Source of the DNA: Flavobacterium silvaticum
Lineage (GTDB): Bacteria > Bacteroidota > Bacteroidia > Flavobacteriales > Flavobacteriaceae
NCBI RefSeq assembly: GCF_012911565.1
Contig: NZ_JAAMPU010000108.1
Span: 186,001-250,000 of the forward strand
DNA: 64,000 nt
Reading direction: 5' to 3'
Positions 55,361 through 63,864 of this stretch are shown piece after piece (position 1 is the first letter of the stretch; each line of letters opens with the position of its first letter). Position numbers and translations under genes: made by a program. The notes under the pieces were generated by a model. It was not told where the DNA came from. It ran no database searches and saw nothing but the letters and a program-made list of their open reading frames with translations.

Positions 55361-55450
55361 AAAAAAAAGAGGTTGTCCCTCCCACCCTAGCAAGGTAACC
55401 ATCCTACCAACGCCCCAAGTACATTTTTTCTGCATCAAATCCTAAAAAAT
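55361..55450 (+). repeat. Dispersed intergenic repeat A, copy 2
   Basis: Aligns with 11394-11480 over its whole length with about 80 percent identity by eye, and ends about 8 bases before the diiron-protein ATG. Confidence 0.8.
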
Positions 55451-55457
55451 CAATCCC

Positions 55458-56234
55458 ATGAACACATCCGAAAACTGGGTCAGCCATTTCACCCAAAATG
55501 CCAAAAACCACCGTGTGGACTGGAGCCTCAGACCAAAGTTGACAACCAGCCAAAAAAATCAGATTCTTAAATCGCTCCAAGCGTGGCAACTCGGCGAAAC
55601 CTCGGACGGCGCACACTTACTGGCCGCCTCAAAAAAATACGCATTCAAAATAAACGACTTCATCTATCCCATATCCGTAGAACTTTTCATACGCGAAGAA
55701 CAAAAACACGGAAACAACCTGGGAAAATACCTCGACCTGATTGACGAAAAACGAATCGAAAAAGATTGGGGCGATACCTTATTCCGAAAAATCAGGTACT
55801 TCAACACCAGCATGGAATTATGGACGCTTGCCGTCATCACCGTAGAAAGTTCGGCTCAATTATTCTATCAATCGCTTCACGACAGTTCCGATTGTAAGTT
55901 ATTGAGGCAAATATGCGAGGACATTTTGATAGATGAAGCCTTCCACATCGAGTTCCAGACCGAAAGAATGCACACCATTTTCCAGCTTACACCAAACTGG
56001 CTCAAACCTATCCGCTTTGAAATCTATCGCTGTTTTTACTTCGTGACTTCAAGCCTGGTTTGGTTCGGGCATCAAAAGGTTTTGAAACAAGGAACACCCA
56101 CGTTTGGATCATTCCTGAAAGCCATGTCGGTCAAATTCAACGAAAACTTCGGTCGGGTCAAACAACCTGTTTCCAAAGGCCAACCCGAATTCCATATTTC
56201 CAATTTACAGGCAATAGAAACCAGTTATTTCTAA
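55458..56234 (+). CDS. Ferritin-like diiron protein, unknown substrate
   Basis: 258-residue helical protein. The ferritin-like diiron ligand pattern E...ExxH...E...ExxH is visible as E47 (GETSDG), E81-H84 (EEQKHG), E130 (ITVESS) and E160-H163 (DEAFHIEF), in four helices. Such sites activate O2 in desaturases, oxygenases, N-oxygenases or AcsF-like cyclases; which applies cannot be read from the sequence. First gene of a tightly packed operon; its stop shares one base with the radical SAM start (TAATG), pointing to a common pathway. Confidence 0.8.
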   Translation: MNTSENWVSHFTQNAKNHRVDWSLRPKLTTSQKNQILKSLQAWQLGETSDGAHLLAASKKYAFKINDFIYPISVELFIREEQKHGNNLGKYLDLIDEKRIEKDWGDTLFRKIRYFNTSMELWTLAVITVESSAQLFYQSLHDSSDCKLLRQICEDILIDEAFHIEFQTERMHTIFQLTPNWLKPIRFEIYRCFYFVTSSLVWFGHQKVLKQGTPTFGSFLKAMSVKFNENFGRVKQPVSKGQPEFHISNLQAIETSYF

Positions 56235-57688
56235 TGAAAATCCTGATTGTAAATCCGCCTCATCTTTCAATCGGAAGCCGATTGGCCGGTGAACATTTGC
56301 CTCCGCTCGGGTTGTTGTCGATTGGTGGGCCTTTGATTGATTCCGGTCACGAAGTTTCACTTCTCGATTCCGATTATTTCAACGACAGCATTCCATCTGT
56401 CGTTCAAAAAATCAAAGAAGTAAATCCTGAAGTCCTGCTCATGGGACATTCGGGCTCTACATCGGCACAACCTGTAATAGAAGACATCAGTCGAATGGTC
56501 AAACTCCGGAATCCGGAACTCAAAATCATCATTGGCGGCGTTTTCCCGACCTATCACTGGAAGGAAATCCTGCAGAAAAACGAATCAATAGATTATATTG
56601 TTTGTGGCGAAGGCGAAGAAACCATTACAAAATTGGTATCGGCTATCGAACAGCAATCGGAACTTAATGACATTCGTGGAATCGCCTATCGGAACAGCCG
56701 TGAAATCATCAAAATGCCACCTGCAGCTACCATTAAAAGCCTGGACGATTTTCGAATCGGCTGGGAATTGATGGACGGCTACCATTACACCTATTGGGGT
56801 AAACGAAAAGCCGTTGTCATCCAGTTTTCAAGAGGCTGTCCGTATCCTTGCACCTACTGCGGGCAAAGCCTTTTCTGGAAAAAATGGCGGCACCGAAGCG
56901 CAAAATCCCTCGTAGACGAAATGGAAATGCTACACAAAAAAATGGGTGTCATCGTCTTTAATTTCGCCGATGAAAACCCATCGTCAAACCCAAAAGCATG
57001 GCGCGAATTTTTACAGGAATTGGTCAGCCGGAACCTGAAACTGATCCTTGTGGCTTCCATCCGCGCCGATAATATCGTGCGTGATGCCGACTATCTGCAT
57101 TTATACAAAAAGGCAGGTTTTGAACGGTTCCTGCTCGGCATTGAGAATTACGACGAAGCCATTCTCGAAAACATCAAGAAAGCCGGCGAAATCTCAAAAG
57201 ACAAAGAAGCGATCCAGCTTTTACGCCAACACAATATTTTGTCCATGGCGACTTATGTTGTAGGTTTCGGCGAAGAAAAACCGCGTGATTTCTACAACAG
57301 CCTGAAGCAACTTTTGTCCTACGACCCAGATCAGGTGCAGCTTTTATACGCCACGCCACACAAATGGACGCCTTATTTCGAGGAAGTACGCGACAAGGAA
57401 ATCATCCTGACCGATCAGCGAAAATGGGATTACAAACATCAGGTGATTTCGACGCGATTCGTAAAGCCGTGGCTCGTAATTTTGTTCGTGAAAGCCATCG
57501 AAATCTTTATGCAGACACGACCAAAAGCATTGATCCGGTTATTTTTCCACAGAGATGCACGGCTTCGAAGTGCCATGCGTTGGTACAGTAGAATTGGAAA
57601 ACGCGTCTGGTTCTGGGAATTGCACCAGTTCTTTTTTGTGACGCCTTTATCGAAAGAACGCATGAAAATGAAAGACTTTTGGGCATGA
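56234..57688 (+). CDS. B12-binding-domain radical SAM protein, BchE-like
   Basis: 484 residues. The N-terminal cobalamin-binding-type domain (about 1-150: ILIVNPPHLSIGSRLAGEHLPPLGLLSIGGPLIDSGHEVSLLDSD, MGHSGSTSAQP, IIIGGVFPTYHW) is followed by the radical SAM barrel with C202xxxC206xxC209 in FSRGCPYPCTYCGQ, then ADENPSSNPKAW, LILVASIRAD and FLLGIENYDE, as in the BchE/HpnR class. The C-terminal part (about 385-484) contains a hydrophobic stretch that may contact the membrane. No photosynthesis genes are present, so the substrate is something other than Mg-protoporphyrin. The far upstream in-frame ATG at 56060 is rejected because it lies inside the diiron gene. Confidence 0.88.
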   Translation: MKILIVNPPHLSIGSRLAGEHLPPLGLLSIGGPLIDSGHEVSLLDSDYFNDSIPSVVQKIKEVNPEVLLMGHSGSTSAQPVIEDISRMVKLRNPELKIIIGGVFPTYHWKEILQKNESIDYIVCGEGEETITKLVSAIEQQSELNDIRGIAYRNSREIIKMPPAATIKSLDDFRIGWELMDGYHYTYWGKRKAVVIQFSRGCPYPCTYCGQSLFWKKWRHRSAKSLVDEMEMLHKKMGVIVFNFADENPSSNPKAWREFLQELVSRNLKLILVASIRADNIVRDADYLHLYKKAGFERFLLGIENYDEAILENIKKAGEISKDKEAIQLLRQHNILSMATYVVGFGEEKPRDFYNSLKQLLSYDPDQVQLLYATPHKWTPYFEEVRDKEIILTDQRKWDYKHQVISTRFVKPWLVILFVKAIEIFMQTRPKALIRLFFHRDARLRSAMRWYSRIGKRVWFWELHQFFFVTPLSKERMKMKDFWA

Positions 57689-58059
57689 GTTTCAGTAAAA
57701 ACTATTTCGCCATTTTCGTGGTGCTTTTTGCCATCGAGGCCTGTATTGCGCTATTTGTCCATGACGGTTTTATCAGGCCGTATGTGGGCGATGTTTTGGT
57801 CGTCATGCTGATTTACGGCTTTGTGAAAAGTTTCATCGAACTTCCAGTAATCACAGCTGTCGTTTGTGTTTTAGCCTTTGCTTTTTGTGTCGAATTCCTG
57901 CAATACCTGAACATTGTCGATAAACTCGGATTGTCGGAATCACCTTTGGCGCGAACCGTAATTGGAACTTCCTTTTCGTGGAATGACCTGCTTTGTTATA
58001 CCATCGGATGCTTGCTGATCGTGGCATCTGAAAAAAATCAACTAAAAAAACAATCATGA
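57685..58059 (+). CDS. DUF2809 membrane protein
   Basis: 124 residues with four hydrophobic segments, of the DUF2809 family (function unknown): FIRPYVGDVLVVMLIYGFVKSF, FAFCVEFLQYL and FSWNDLLCYTIGCLLI match the RYxGDxLVV, EFxQ and SWxDLLCYxxG features. The ATG overlaps the radical SAM stop (ATGA) and its own stop overlaps the next start (ATGA), so it is coupled on both sides. Confidence 0.85.
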   Translation: MSFSKNYFAIFVVLFAIEACIALFVHDGFIRPYVGDVLVVMLIYGFVKSFIELPVITAVVCVLAFAFCVEFLQYLNIVDKLGLSESPLARTVIGTSFSWNDLLCYTIGCLLIVASEKNQLKKQS

Positions 58060-59705
58060 AAATCATAAAATACATGCTGATGCTGCTGGCTTCGAACACA
58101 GTAGTATCACAAATTCCGGATCTGGTCCAGACCGATGGCATCTTTACACCAATCCACCAAAACAACATTGGAAAAATCGTGTTCCTTTCCCGCAACATCC
58201 CGCTTGACAGTTTGTCTGAAACGGATTTTCTCAAAACATATGACCTGAATAAGCAATCCAACCTCAACATTCGGGTTTTTATGGATAATTCGGTCATTAA
58301 TTACCAGCATCGGCTCGCGCCAAATCTATCTGCCGAAGAACTGAACGTGAGCGGCAATTACCAATTCTCCTTTTTTGTAGATGATAAGCCTATTTATTCC
58401 GAGAACATCCATTATGGTTGCGGTCTGCGAAAAAGTACAACGACAACTTTCCGCGTTCCGTTTACCGATACCAATGGTGGCGATTGGTGGTCTATTTATT
58501 TATTTGACAGATTTAAGGATAATGGCGGAAAGAAAGCGCTGACCGATGGAAGACACCGGTTTCGGGTCGAACTCAGGCCATATTTAAAACTCGGTGAAAA
58601 AACAATCGTGGGTGATTTGATTGCGAAAGGTCAGTTGGAACTTGTCATCAAAACCCCGAAAATCACTGAAAAACAGCTTGCGATCCAGCCGATTCCACCA
58701 GCATCCGGTTTTGGCATTTCAGATGAATGGTACGATAAAAAAAAAATCCGCGAACTCAATAAGAAGATTATTTCAGATGAATTCCGACAGATCACCAGCA
58801 TCGCCGTCATCAAAAACGACAACCTTTTAATCGAGGAATATTTCAACGGAGCCGACCGGAAAACAATCCACGACACGCGATCGGTCGGCAAATCGTTTAC
58901 GTCGATCCTGATGGGAATGGCTATTTCAGATGGTTTCATAAAAGACGAAAACCAGACATTGGGTGAATTTTATGACCTCAAACAATTCGCCAATTATTCC
59001 GACAATAAAGCCAATATCAAACTTCGGGATTTATTGACAATGAGTTCTTCGTTCGATGGTTCCGATAAAAAAAGCGACTCGCCCGGAAACGAGGAAAATA
59101 TGTACCCGACCGAAAATTGGGTAAAATTCGCGCTCGATTTGCCGCTTGACGCAACCAAAGTGAACGGCGGCCAATGGGATTATTTCACGGCAGGAGTCAT
59201 TTTGCTAGGTGACATCCTCGATAAATCGATTCCGGGAGGTCTTGAAAAATATGCACAAGAGAAACTGTTCAAACCGCTTGGAATTACAAAGTACCAATGG
59301 GAATACACGCCCCAAAAAGTGGTGAATACGGCTGGCGGCTTGAAAATGGGCAGTCTTGATTTTGCCAAAATCGGTCAACTGTATCAAAACAAAGGCAGTT
59401 GGAAAAGCAAACAACTTGTGCCTCAAAACTGGATTGAAAAATCACTGAGCCGACAATTACAGATTCCGGATCGCGACAATGAATTCTACGGATTTCTGTT
59501 CTGGAATAAAACCTATAAAGTCTACGGAAAGGAATACGAAGTGTCTTACTGCGCCGGAAATGGTGGCAACAAAATTTTCATCTTTAAGGATCTGCCCTTG
59601 ACTGTCGTGATTACGGCGACTGCTTACAACAGGCCTTACGCACATTCGCAGGTTGACCGGATGATGACTGAATTTGTTTTGCCGGCCATTTTAAATCTCA
59701 GGTGA
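58056..59705 (+). CDS. Serine hydrolase, class C beta-lactamase/PBP fold, with N-terminal extension
   Basis: 549-residue exported enzyme. A signal peptide (MKIIKYMLMLLASNTVVS) is followed by a beta-rich N-terminal domain (about 25-205) and a beta-lactamase-fold domain (about 225-549). The catalytic Ser-x-x-Lys is S276-V-G-K279 in RSVGKSFTSI; the second motif Tyr is probably in WDYFTAG, and the third is in YCAGNGGNKIFIFKD. Relatives are esterases, DD-peptidases or acyl-transfer enzymes rather than drug-resistance lactamases. Coupled by ATGA to the DUF2809 gene; its substrate may be the product of the upstream enzymes. Confidence 0.88.
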   Translation: MKIIKYMLMLLASNTVVSQIPDLVQTDGIFTPIHQNNIGKIVFLSRNIPLDSLSETDFLKTYDLNKQSNLNIRVFMDNSVINYQHRLAPNLSAEELNVSGNYQFSFFVDDKPIYSENIHYGCGLRKSTTTTFRVPFTDTNGGDWWSIYLFDRFKDNGGKKALTDGRHRFRVELRPYLKLGEKTIVGDLIAKGQLELVIKTPKITEKQLAIQPIPPASGFGISDEWYDKKKIRELNKKIISDEFRQITSIAVIKNDNLLIEEYFNGADRKTIHDTRSVGKSFTSILMGMAISDGFIKDENQTLGEFYDLKQFANYSDNKANIKLRDLLTMSSSFDGSDKKSDSPGNEENMYPTENWVKFALDLPLDATKVNGGQWDYFTAGVILLGDILDKSIPGGLEKYAQEKLFKPLGITKYQWEYTPQKVVNTAGGLKMGSLDFAKIGQLYQNKGSWKSKQLVPQNWIEKSLSRQLQIPDRDNEFYGFLFWNKTYKVYGKEYEVSYCAGNGGNKIFIFKDLPLTVVITATAYNRPYAHSQVDRMMTEFVLPAILNLR

Positions 59706-59708
59706 GCA

Positions 59709-60296
59709 ATGGAAATTTTATCCTTTATGGTACTAGTTCTAGCTTTTCTATTTATCGTCGGTTGCCTGTTCATTGCTTTTGGGTTCTTGCTATATTTACC
59801 TTATCTGCCCATAAGGAACTTGCTTTTAAAGACGGGAAAAATCACTTCGGAAAATGGTAAGACAATCGGCAGGATCTATATTTCCTTGATTATATTGTTC
59901 GAAATCTTTATAATTTTTGAAGCTATCTTTCCATCGGATGATTTTTACAGACAGGAATTCAAAACCATAACTTACCGGGAATTACCCCAATCAGCAGCCT
60001 TTATATCAAAAGATTCCAGTTATCCGGATTTTCATGGAGATTACGGTTCAAGTGCGCAAATAAAGTTATCGGAAACCGATTTCATCAGCTTAAAGACCGA
60101 GATGGCAAACGATTCCGGATTTGAGGTTTCTAATCAGTCCAGAGGTTCCGCTGAAATCGATTACACCCATCAAAACATAGCAGATTCTGCTATTTCCATC
60201 CGATTCGTCCAAAAGACAAATGCTGAAAGTAAGTACCGAAGCATTGAATTTCTTAATGATCAACGAACGATTTTTGTAAACCTGATTAAGTCATGA
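59709..60296 (+). CDS. Unknown membrane protein
   Basis: 195 residues, not recognised. Two hydrophobic segments (about 5-32 and 57-73) precede a soluble region (about 80-195) without known motifs, containing DFHGDYGSSAQIKLSETDFISLKTEM and a beta-strand-rich end. It starts three bases after the serine hydrolase stop, and its stop overlaps the next start (ATGA). Slightly AT-richer than the catalytic genes of the operon. Confidence 0.7.
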   Translation: MEILSFMVLVLAFLFIVGCLFIAFGFLLYLPYLPIRNLLLKTGKITSENGKTIGRIYISLIILFEIFIIFEAIFPSDDFYRQEFKTITYRELPQSAAFISKDSSYPDFHGDYGSSAQIKLSETDFISLKTEMANDSGFEVSNQSRGSAEIDYTHQNIADSAISIRFVQKTNAESKYRSIEFLNDQRTIFVNLIKS

Positions 60297-60697
60297 CCAA
60301 TATGAAAAACGTGCGGATACTCTTTTTCGCCTCTGGAATTCTCGCCTTTCTGACCTCACTTTTTTTGCTGTATAATTATCACCTGATGCAGGTTGAAGAT
60401 CAGTATGGCGATTTACAGCAAGTCTATTTTGATGGGGAATCGGGCGATGTCATTGTGAACAACACCAACGGAAAAACAGGCATTTTACTTTTTGAAAAAG
60501 GGCTGGTTTTCGTGGTTTCCGGTTCCGAAAAAAAAGAACTGAACGAATGGTTTGGGCGGCAAGCTTATAATGGCTACTATTTGTTTGTGTACAGAAATAA
60601 GTCTCTGCCGGATATAAAATCACTTTCGGCGAATCAACTTGCCCATGAACTTCAAAGAAAGCAAGTAAGCCTTGTGGTACGGATCGATTCCCGCTGA
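60293..60697 (+). CDS. Unknown membrane-anchored protein
   Basis: 134 residues, one N-terminal membrane segment (about 8-27) and a small soluble domain (DQYGDLQQVYFDGESGDVIVNNTNGKTGILLFEKGLVFVVSGSEKKELNEWFGRQ...). Not recognised. The ATG overlapping the upstream TGA is preferred; a second ATG lies three codons in. Last gene of the operon; the convergent acetyltransferase gene ends in the next base. Confidence 0.65.
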   Translation: MTNMKNVRILFFASGILAFLTSLFLLYNYHLMQVEDQYGDLQQVYFDGESGDVIVNNTNGKTGILLFEKGLVFVVSGSEKKELNEWFGRQAYNGYYLFVYRNKSLPDIKSLSANQLAHELQRKQVSLVVRIDSR

Positions 60698-61321
60698 TTA
60701 CTCATTGAGCAATTGCTGGAATTTTTCTGCGAACAGCCCAATGTGATAGCCGTCGGCCAGGCCATGATGCAAATGAACTGATACCGGCATGGATTTCTTT
60801 CCATCTTTTTCCATCATCTTCCCTACTGAAATCTTCGGGCAACTGTCTTTTCTCAAAAAACTCCTGGCGTGCGAAAGACTCGTGAAATCGACCCACGGAA
60901 TCGCGGAGAAATGTATGGGATCGTCACCTCCGCCCGCAGGCAACAGGTTTGTTGAATTCTTAACCTCATCTATCACTTTGAGGGCTTTTTCATAGAACAA
61001 TCCACTTTCTTCGTAGTAGTCGATATAGGAAAAACCGAAAGTGCCGTCAGGTCGTGCAATAGTAGATGAAGCGCGGACCACATCGAACAGGAAAACTTCG
61101 CCATCTATGACCCGATATCGGAAATTTTCGATGGCGTTCACAGCCTGCAAAGTCTTGTGCAGATACACCAAAAAGAACGAAACGCCCTGAGCCTTGGCTT
61201 TTCCATAGGCAATGGTGCAATCTACTGTAAACGTCAGTCCGAAAAACGGTTCCTCGAATTGGGAGAAAAAATCGAAATGATCTTTTCGGTTCCAGGTGGC
61301 TTTATCTATTTTGGTTTTCAT
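60698..61321 (-). CDS. Chloramphenicol acetyltransferase-family protein
   Basis: 207-residue acetyl-CoA-dependent O-acetyltransferase of the CatA (class A CAT) family. The catalytic motif HHGLADG (residues 185-191, consensus HHxxxDG) is intact, as are FSAIPWVDFTSLSHAR (family: SxxPWxxFTxxxH) and the N-terminal WNRKDHFDFF. It could acetylate chloramphenicol, but chromosomal family members often act on other hydroxylated compounds, so resistance should not be assumed. Monocistronic and convergent with the diiron/radical-SAM operon. Confidence 0.92.
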   Translation of the reverse strand: MKTKIDKATWNRKDHFDFFSQFEEPFFGLTFTVDCTIAYGKAKAQGVSFFLVYLHKTLQAVNAIENFRYRVIDGEVFLFDVVRASSTIARPDGTFGFSYIDYYEESGLFYEKALKVIDEVKNSTNLLPAGGGDDPIHFSAIPWVDFTSLSHARSFLRKDSCPKISVGKMMEKDGKKSMPVSVHLHHGLADGYHIGLFAEKFQQLLNE

Positions 61322-61419
61322 GACGGGCTTTTTAGGGCTACAAAATTCGGGAATTATGAAGCCAGTTGGCCTGAATTATTGTTTATTATTATTTTTATTT
61401 TTTATTCTGTGCCCAAATA

Positions 61420-61492
61420 ACCTTTAACTGTTAACTGTTACCCGTTAACTGTTAACCCAATTATTAATTGTTAATCGTTCATTGTTAATTAC
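61420..61492 (+). repeat. TTAA(C/T)-rich repeat array (repeat C, largest example)
   Basis: Several near-tandem copies of TTAACTGTTAAC and AATTGTTAAT-like words. Similar short arrays lie at about 23090-23127, 43065-43103, 44041-44122, 48404-48447, 51484-51529, 52363-52447 and 55113-55150, all between genes. Confidence 0.65.
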
Positions 61493-61501
61493 CTTTGCCC
61501 C

Positions 61502-62638
61502 ATGCAAAAACGCCTCAATAAATTCCTCGCAGAAACCGGCCGCTGTTCACGACGCGAAGCCGACGTAATCATAACCGAAGGTCGTGTGACCGTAAACGGA
61601 AAACCTGCAGAAATGGGGATGCAGGTGAGTTTTGAAGACGAGATCCGGATTGATGGGAAACTGGTTGAGGAACGTCATGAAAAACCAATCTACCTGGCAT
61701 TCAACAAACCACCCGGAATCGAATGCACCACGAACCAGGATGTGCGCAACAATATCATCGATTATATCAATTACCCCAAACGTATCTTCCCTATCGGCCG
61801 TCTCGACAAAGCCAGCGAAGGCCTGATTTTCCTGACAGATGACGGCGATATCGTGAACAAGATCCTTCGCGCGCGCAACAACCACGAGAAGGAATATATC
61901 GTGACGGTGAACAAACCCATTTCGAATAAATTCATTACGCGAATGGGCAACGGAATCCCAATCCTGGATACGGTGACGCGTAAATGTGTGGTGGAACAGA
62001 TCAGTGAATTCGTATTCCGCATTATTTTGACACAGGGATTGAATCGTCAGATCCGCAGAATGTGTGAATATCTGGATTACGAAGTTGAAAAGTTACAGCG
62101 TGTCCGTATCATCAATATCAAACTTGACTTGCCATTGGGCCGTCATCGCGAACTGACCGACGCTGAAATCACGGAATTGCAGACGCTGATCGAGCCATCT
62201 TCCATGACCGAAGAAGCGAGCCTGCCAAAAGTGGAAACGACTCGGGCAAAAGAATTCACCAAACGGGAACCACGTGAGAAATATCCGGCGAAACGGGATT
62301 TCAAAAAACCGGATTCCGATGCTCCAAAACGTAATTTTTCAAGAAACGACACGCCTCGGGATGCATCGACCCCGAAAGATTACATCCGTCCAAAACGCAC
62401 TGAAAATAGTGACGGAAGCCGTCCGAAATTCAACCGTGACGAAAAACCGCGTGATGTATCGGCACCGAAAGACTACAGTAAGCCTCGCCGCAATGAAGGC
62501 GATAATGACCGCCAGAAATTCAAACGTGACGAATCAAAACCCCGTGACGAACAACGCCCAAAAACCTTTACAACTCCAAAGCGTTTTGAAATCATCAAAA
62601 AAGACGATCCGCGTTACAAAGGCAAAGACGAGCTGTAA
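61502..62638 (+). CDS. rluF: 23S rRNA pseudouridine synthase RluF with a basic C-terminal tail
   Basis: Converts a uridine of 23S rRNA to pseudouridine. Residues about 1-235 are a full RluB/E/F-type enzyme: S4 domain (RLNKFLAETGRCSRREADVIITEGRVTVNG), catalytic Asp in IGRLDKASEGLIFLTDDG, and NHEKEYIVTV, GLNRQIRRMCEYLDYEVEKLQRVRI. The match to RluF is closest. Residues about 236-378 are a low-complexity Lys/Arg/Asp/Pro tail with an imperfect internal repeat (PRDASTPKDYIRPKR and PRDVSAPKDYSKPRR), probably an RNA-binding extension. Confidence 0.93.
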   Translation: MQKRLNKFLAETGRCSRREADVIITEGRVTVNGKPAEMGMQVSFEDEIRIDGKLVEERHEKPIYLAFNKPPGIECTTNQDVRNNIIDYINYPKRIFPIGRLDKASEGLIFLTDDGDIVNKILRARNNHEKEYIVTVNKPISNKFITRMGNGIPILDTVTRKCVVEQISEFVFRIILTQGLNRQIRRMCEYLDYEVEKLQRVRIINIKLDLPLGRHRELTDAEITELQTLIEPSSMTEEASLPKVETTRAKEFTKREPREKYPAKRDFKKPDSDAPKRNFSRNDTPRDASTPKDYIRPKRTENSDGSRPKFNRDEKPRDVSAPKDYSKPRRNEGDNDRQKFKRDESKPRDEQRPKTFTTPKRFEIIKKDDPRYKGKDEL

Positions 62639-62689
62639 GACAATATCCTACAGACAGTTCGCGTTCATGGGTTAATCAACCTGACCAAC

Positions 62690-63148
62690 ATGAACATCAA
62701 GAAAACGGCCCTGATTGCTTTGGGCGCGACGGCCATAGCTGTGAGTTTCGGATTCGCCGGAATTATGGGCTTTCGGGCTTTTACCAAAAAAATATATACG
62801 AACCGCAGTTGCGAATGGGCCAATATCGATCATATCGAATTAAGGGCACGCATAAACATTCCGGCCATACGCGATTGTGACTGCAATTATGACGATACGC
62901 AAAAGCAAAAGACTTCCCTTTTCCATATCTCAACCGCCGTGGTCGATATGGACCAATATGTAAAGCGGAATCGGTTAAAGCTAAACCAACGCGCTGCCCA
63001 AAAAGCCACTGCGCTTTTCACCGATCCGGATTTGCGAAACGCTGAAAACCTGTATTTCCGATCCGGTTCATCGGCTTCACACGATTATGTCTTATTGCTG
63101 AACAAACAAACCGGAACACTCGGCGTACGCATCGATTATAAAGAATAA
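62690..63148 (+). CDS. Unknown single-pass protein
   Basis: 152 residues, not recognised. An N-terminal hydrophobic segment (about 7-29, ALIALGATAIAVSFGFAGIMGF) is followed by an extracytoplasmic domain containing three Cys (SCEWANIDHIEL...IPAIRDCDCNYDD) and the end SSASHDYVLLLNKQTGTLGVRIDYKE. Its position before the L,D-transpeptidase gene hints at an envelope role only by neighbourhood. Confidence 0.65.
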   Translation: MNIKKTALIALGATAIAVSFGFAGIMGFRAFTKKIYTNRSCEWANIDHIELRARINIPAIRDCDCNYDDTQKQKTSLFHISTAVVDMDQYVKRNRLKLNQRAAQKATALFTDPDLRNAENLYFRSGSSASHDYVLLLNKQTGTLGVRIDYKE

Positions 63149-63249
63149 TCCCATTTAAATATCATAGTCCCGAAACGGACAATCCTCAAAAGTAACAAGC
63201 TATGCTTGTCGCTAAAAACACACTATTGCACCAATATAACCCTTTTCCT

Positions 63250-63864
63250 ATGAATACGTTACTTAAATTTTCGGCTGTTTTAATTATTGTTGCTGTTGCG
63301 TTTGTTTCGTTACGGCTGACGGAAAAACCTGTGAAAAAACACGAAATCGAGGACGTTGCCAAACAACGGTTACAAAACAATGCGGCAAAAGCTTTGAAAT
63401 TCGTGACCGGAAAAAAAGACTACAATGATTCGTTGGTTTTTTTGATCGACATGAAAATTCCTATTCGTAAAAATCGATTCTTTGTGTATAATCTTAAACA
63501 GCAAAAAGTCGTTGATTTAGGTCTTGTCGCGCATGGAGACGGATCACATAAAGACAATGGTGACTTGGTTTTCAGCAACGTAAACAATTCCCATTGTACA
63601 TCGCTGGGTAAGTATTCAGTTGGGGTAAGCTATGTGGGAAAATATGGAAAATCATATAAACTTCACGGACTTGACGAGACAAACAGCAATGCATTCGACC
63701 GCAATATTGTACTGCATGCGTATGAAGACATGCCATCTGAAGAAAATACGGATCCGGTCTATTTAAGTTTCGGATGCCCGATGGTAAGCACCAAATTCTT
63801 TAAACGACTCGAGCCTATCATTGATTCATCTGATAAAAAAATCCTGTTGTGGATCTATTACTGA
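63250..63864 (+). CDS. L,D-transpeptidase catalytic-domain protein (YkuD_2 type)
   Basis: 204-residue exported protein with a signal anchor (about 3-21). The catalytic signature SFGCPMVS gives nucleophile C176, and the upstream VLHAYED supplies the His (H156). This corresponds to the murein L,D-transpeptidase catalytic family, expected to cross-link or modify peptidoglycan. The ATG at MNTLLKFSAVL is preferred; an in-frame ATG 16 codons earlier precedes the hydrophobic segment without being needed. Overlaps the convergent T9SS-cargo gene by seven bases. Confidence 0.87.
   Translation: MNTLLKFSAVLIIVAVAFVSLRLTEKPVKKHEIEDVAKQRLQNNAAKALKFVTGKKDYNDSLVFLIDMKIPIRKNRFFVYNLKQQKVVDLGLVAHGDGSHKDNGDLVFSNVNNSHCTSLGKYSVGVSYVGKYGKSYKLHGLDETNSNAFDRNIVLHAYEDMPSEENTDPVYLSFGCPMVSTKFFKRLEPIIDSSDKKILLWIYY

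Larger units (their letters stand above)
55116..55457. other. Intergenic stretch holding repeats C, B and A
   Basis: No gene seen. In order: a short TTAA(C/T) array (about 55113-55150), repeat B copy 2 (55238-55332) and repeat A copy 2 (55361-55450), the latter ending at the start of the diiron operon and probably overlapping its promoter region. Confidence 0.6.

Noticed and set aside
60698..61321. Reading the CAT-family gene as a resistance determinant
   Set aside because: The catalytic motif is intact, but there are no mobile elements or other resistance genes nearby, and chromosomal family members often have other substrates.
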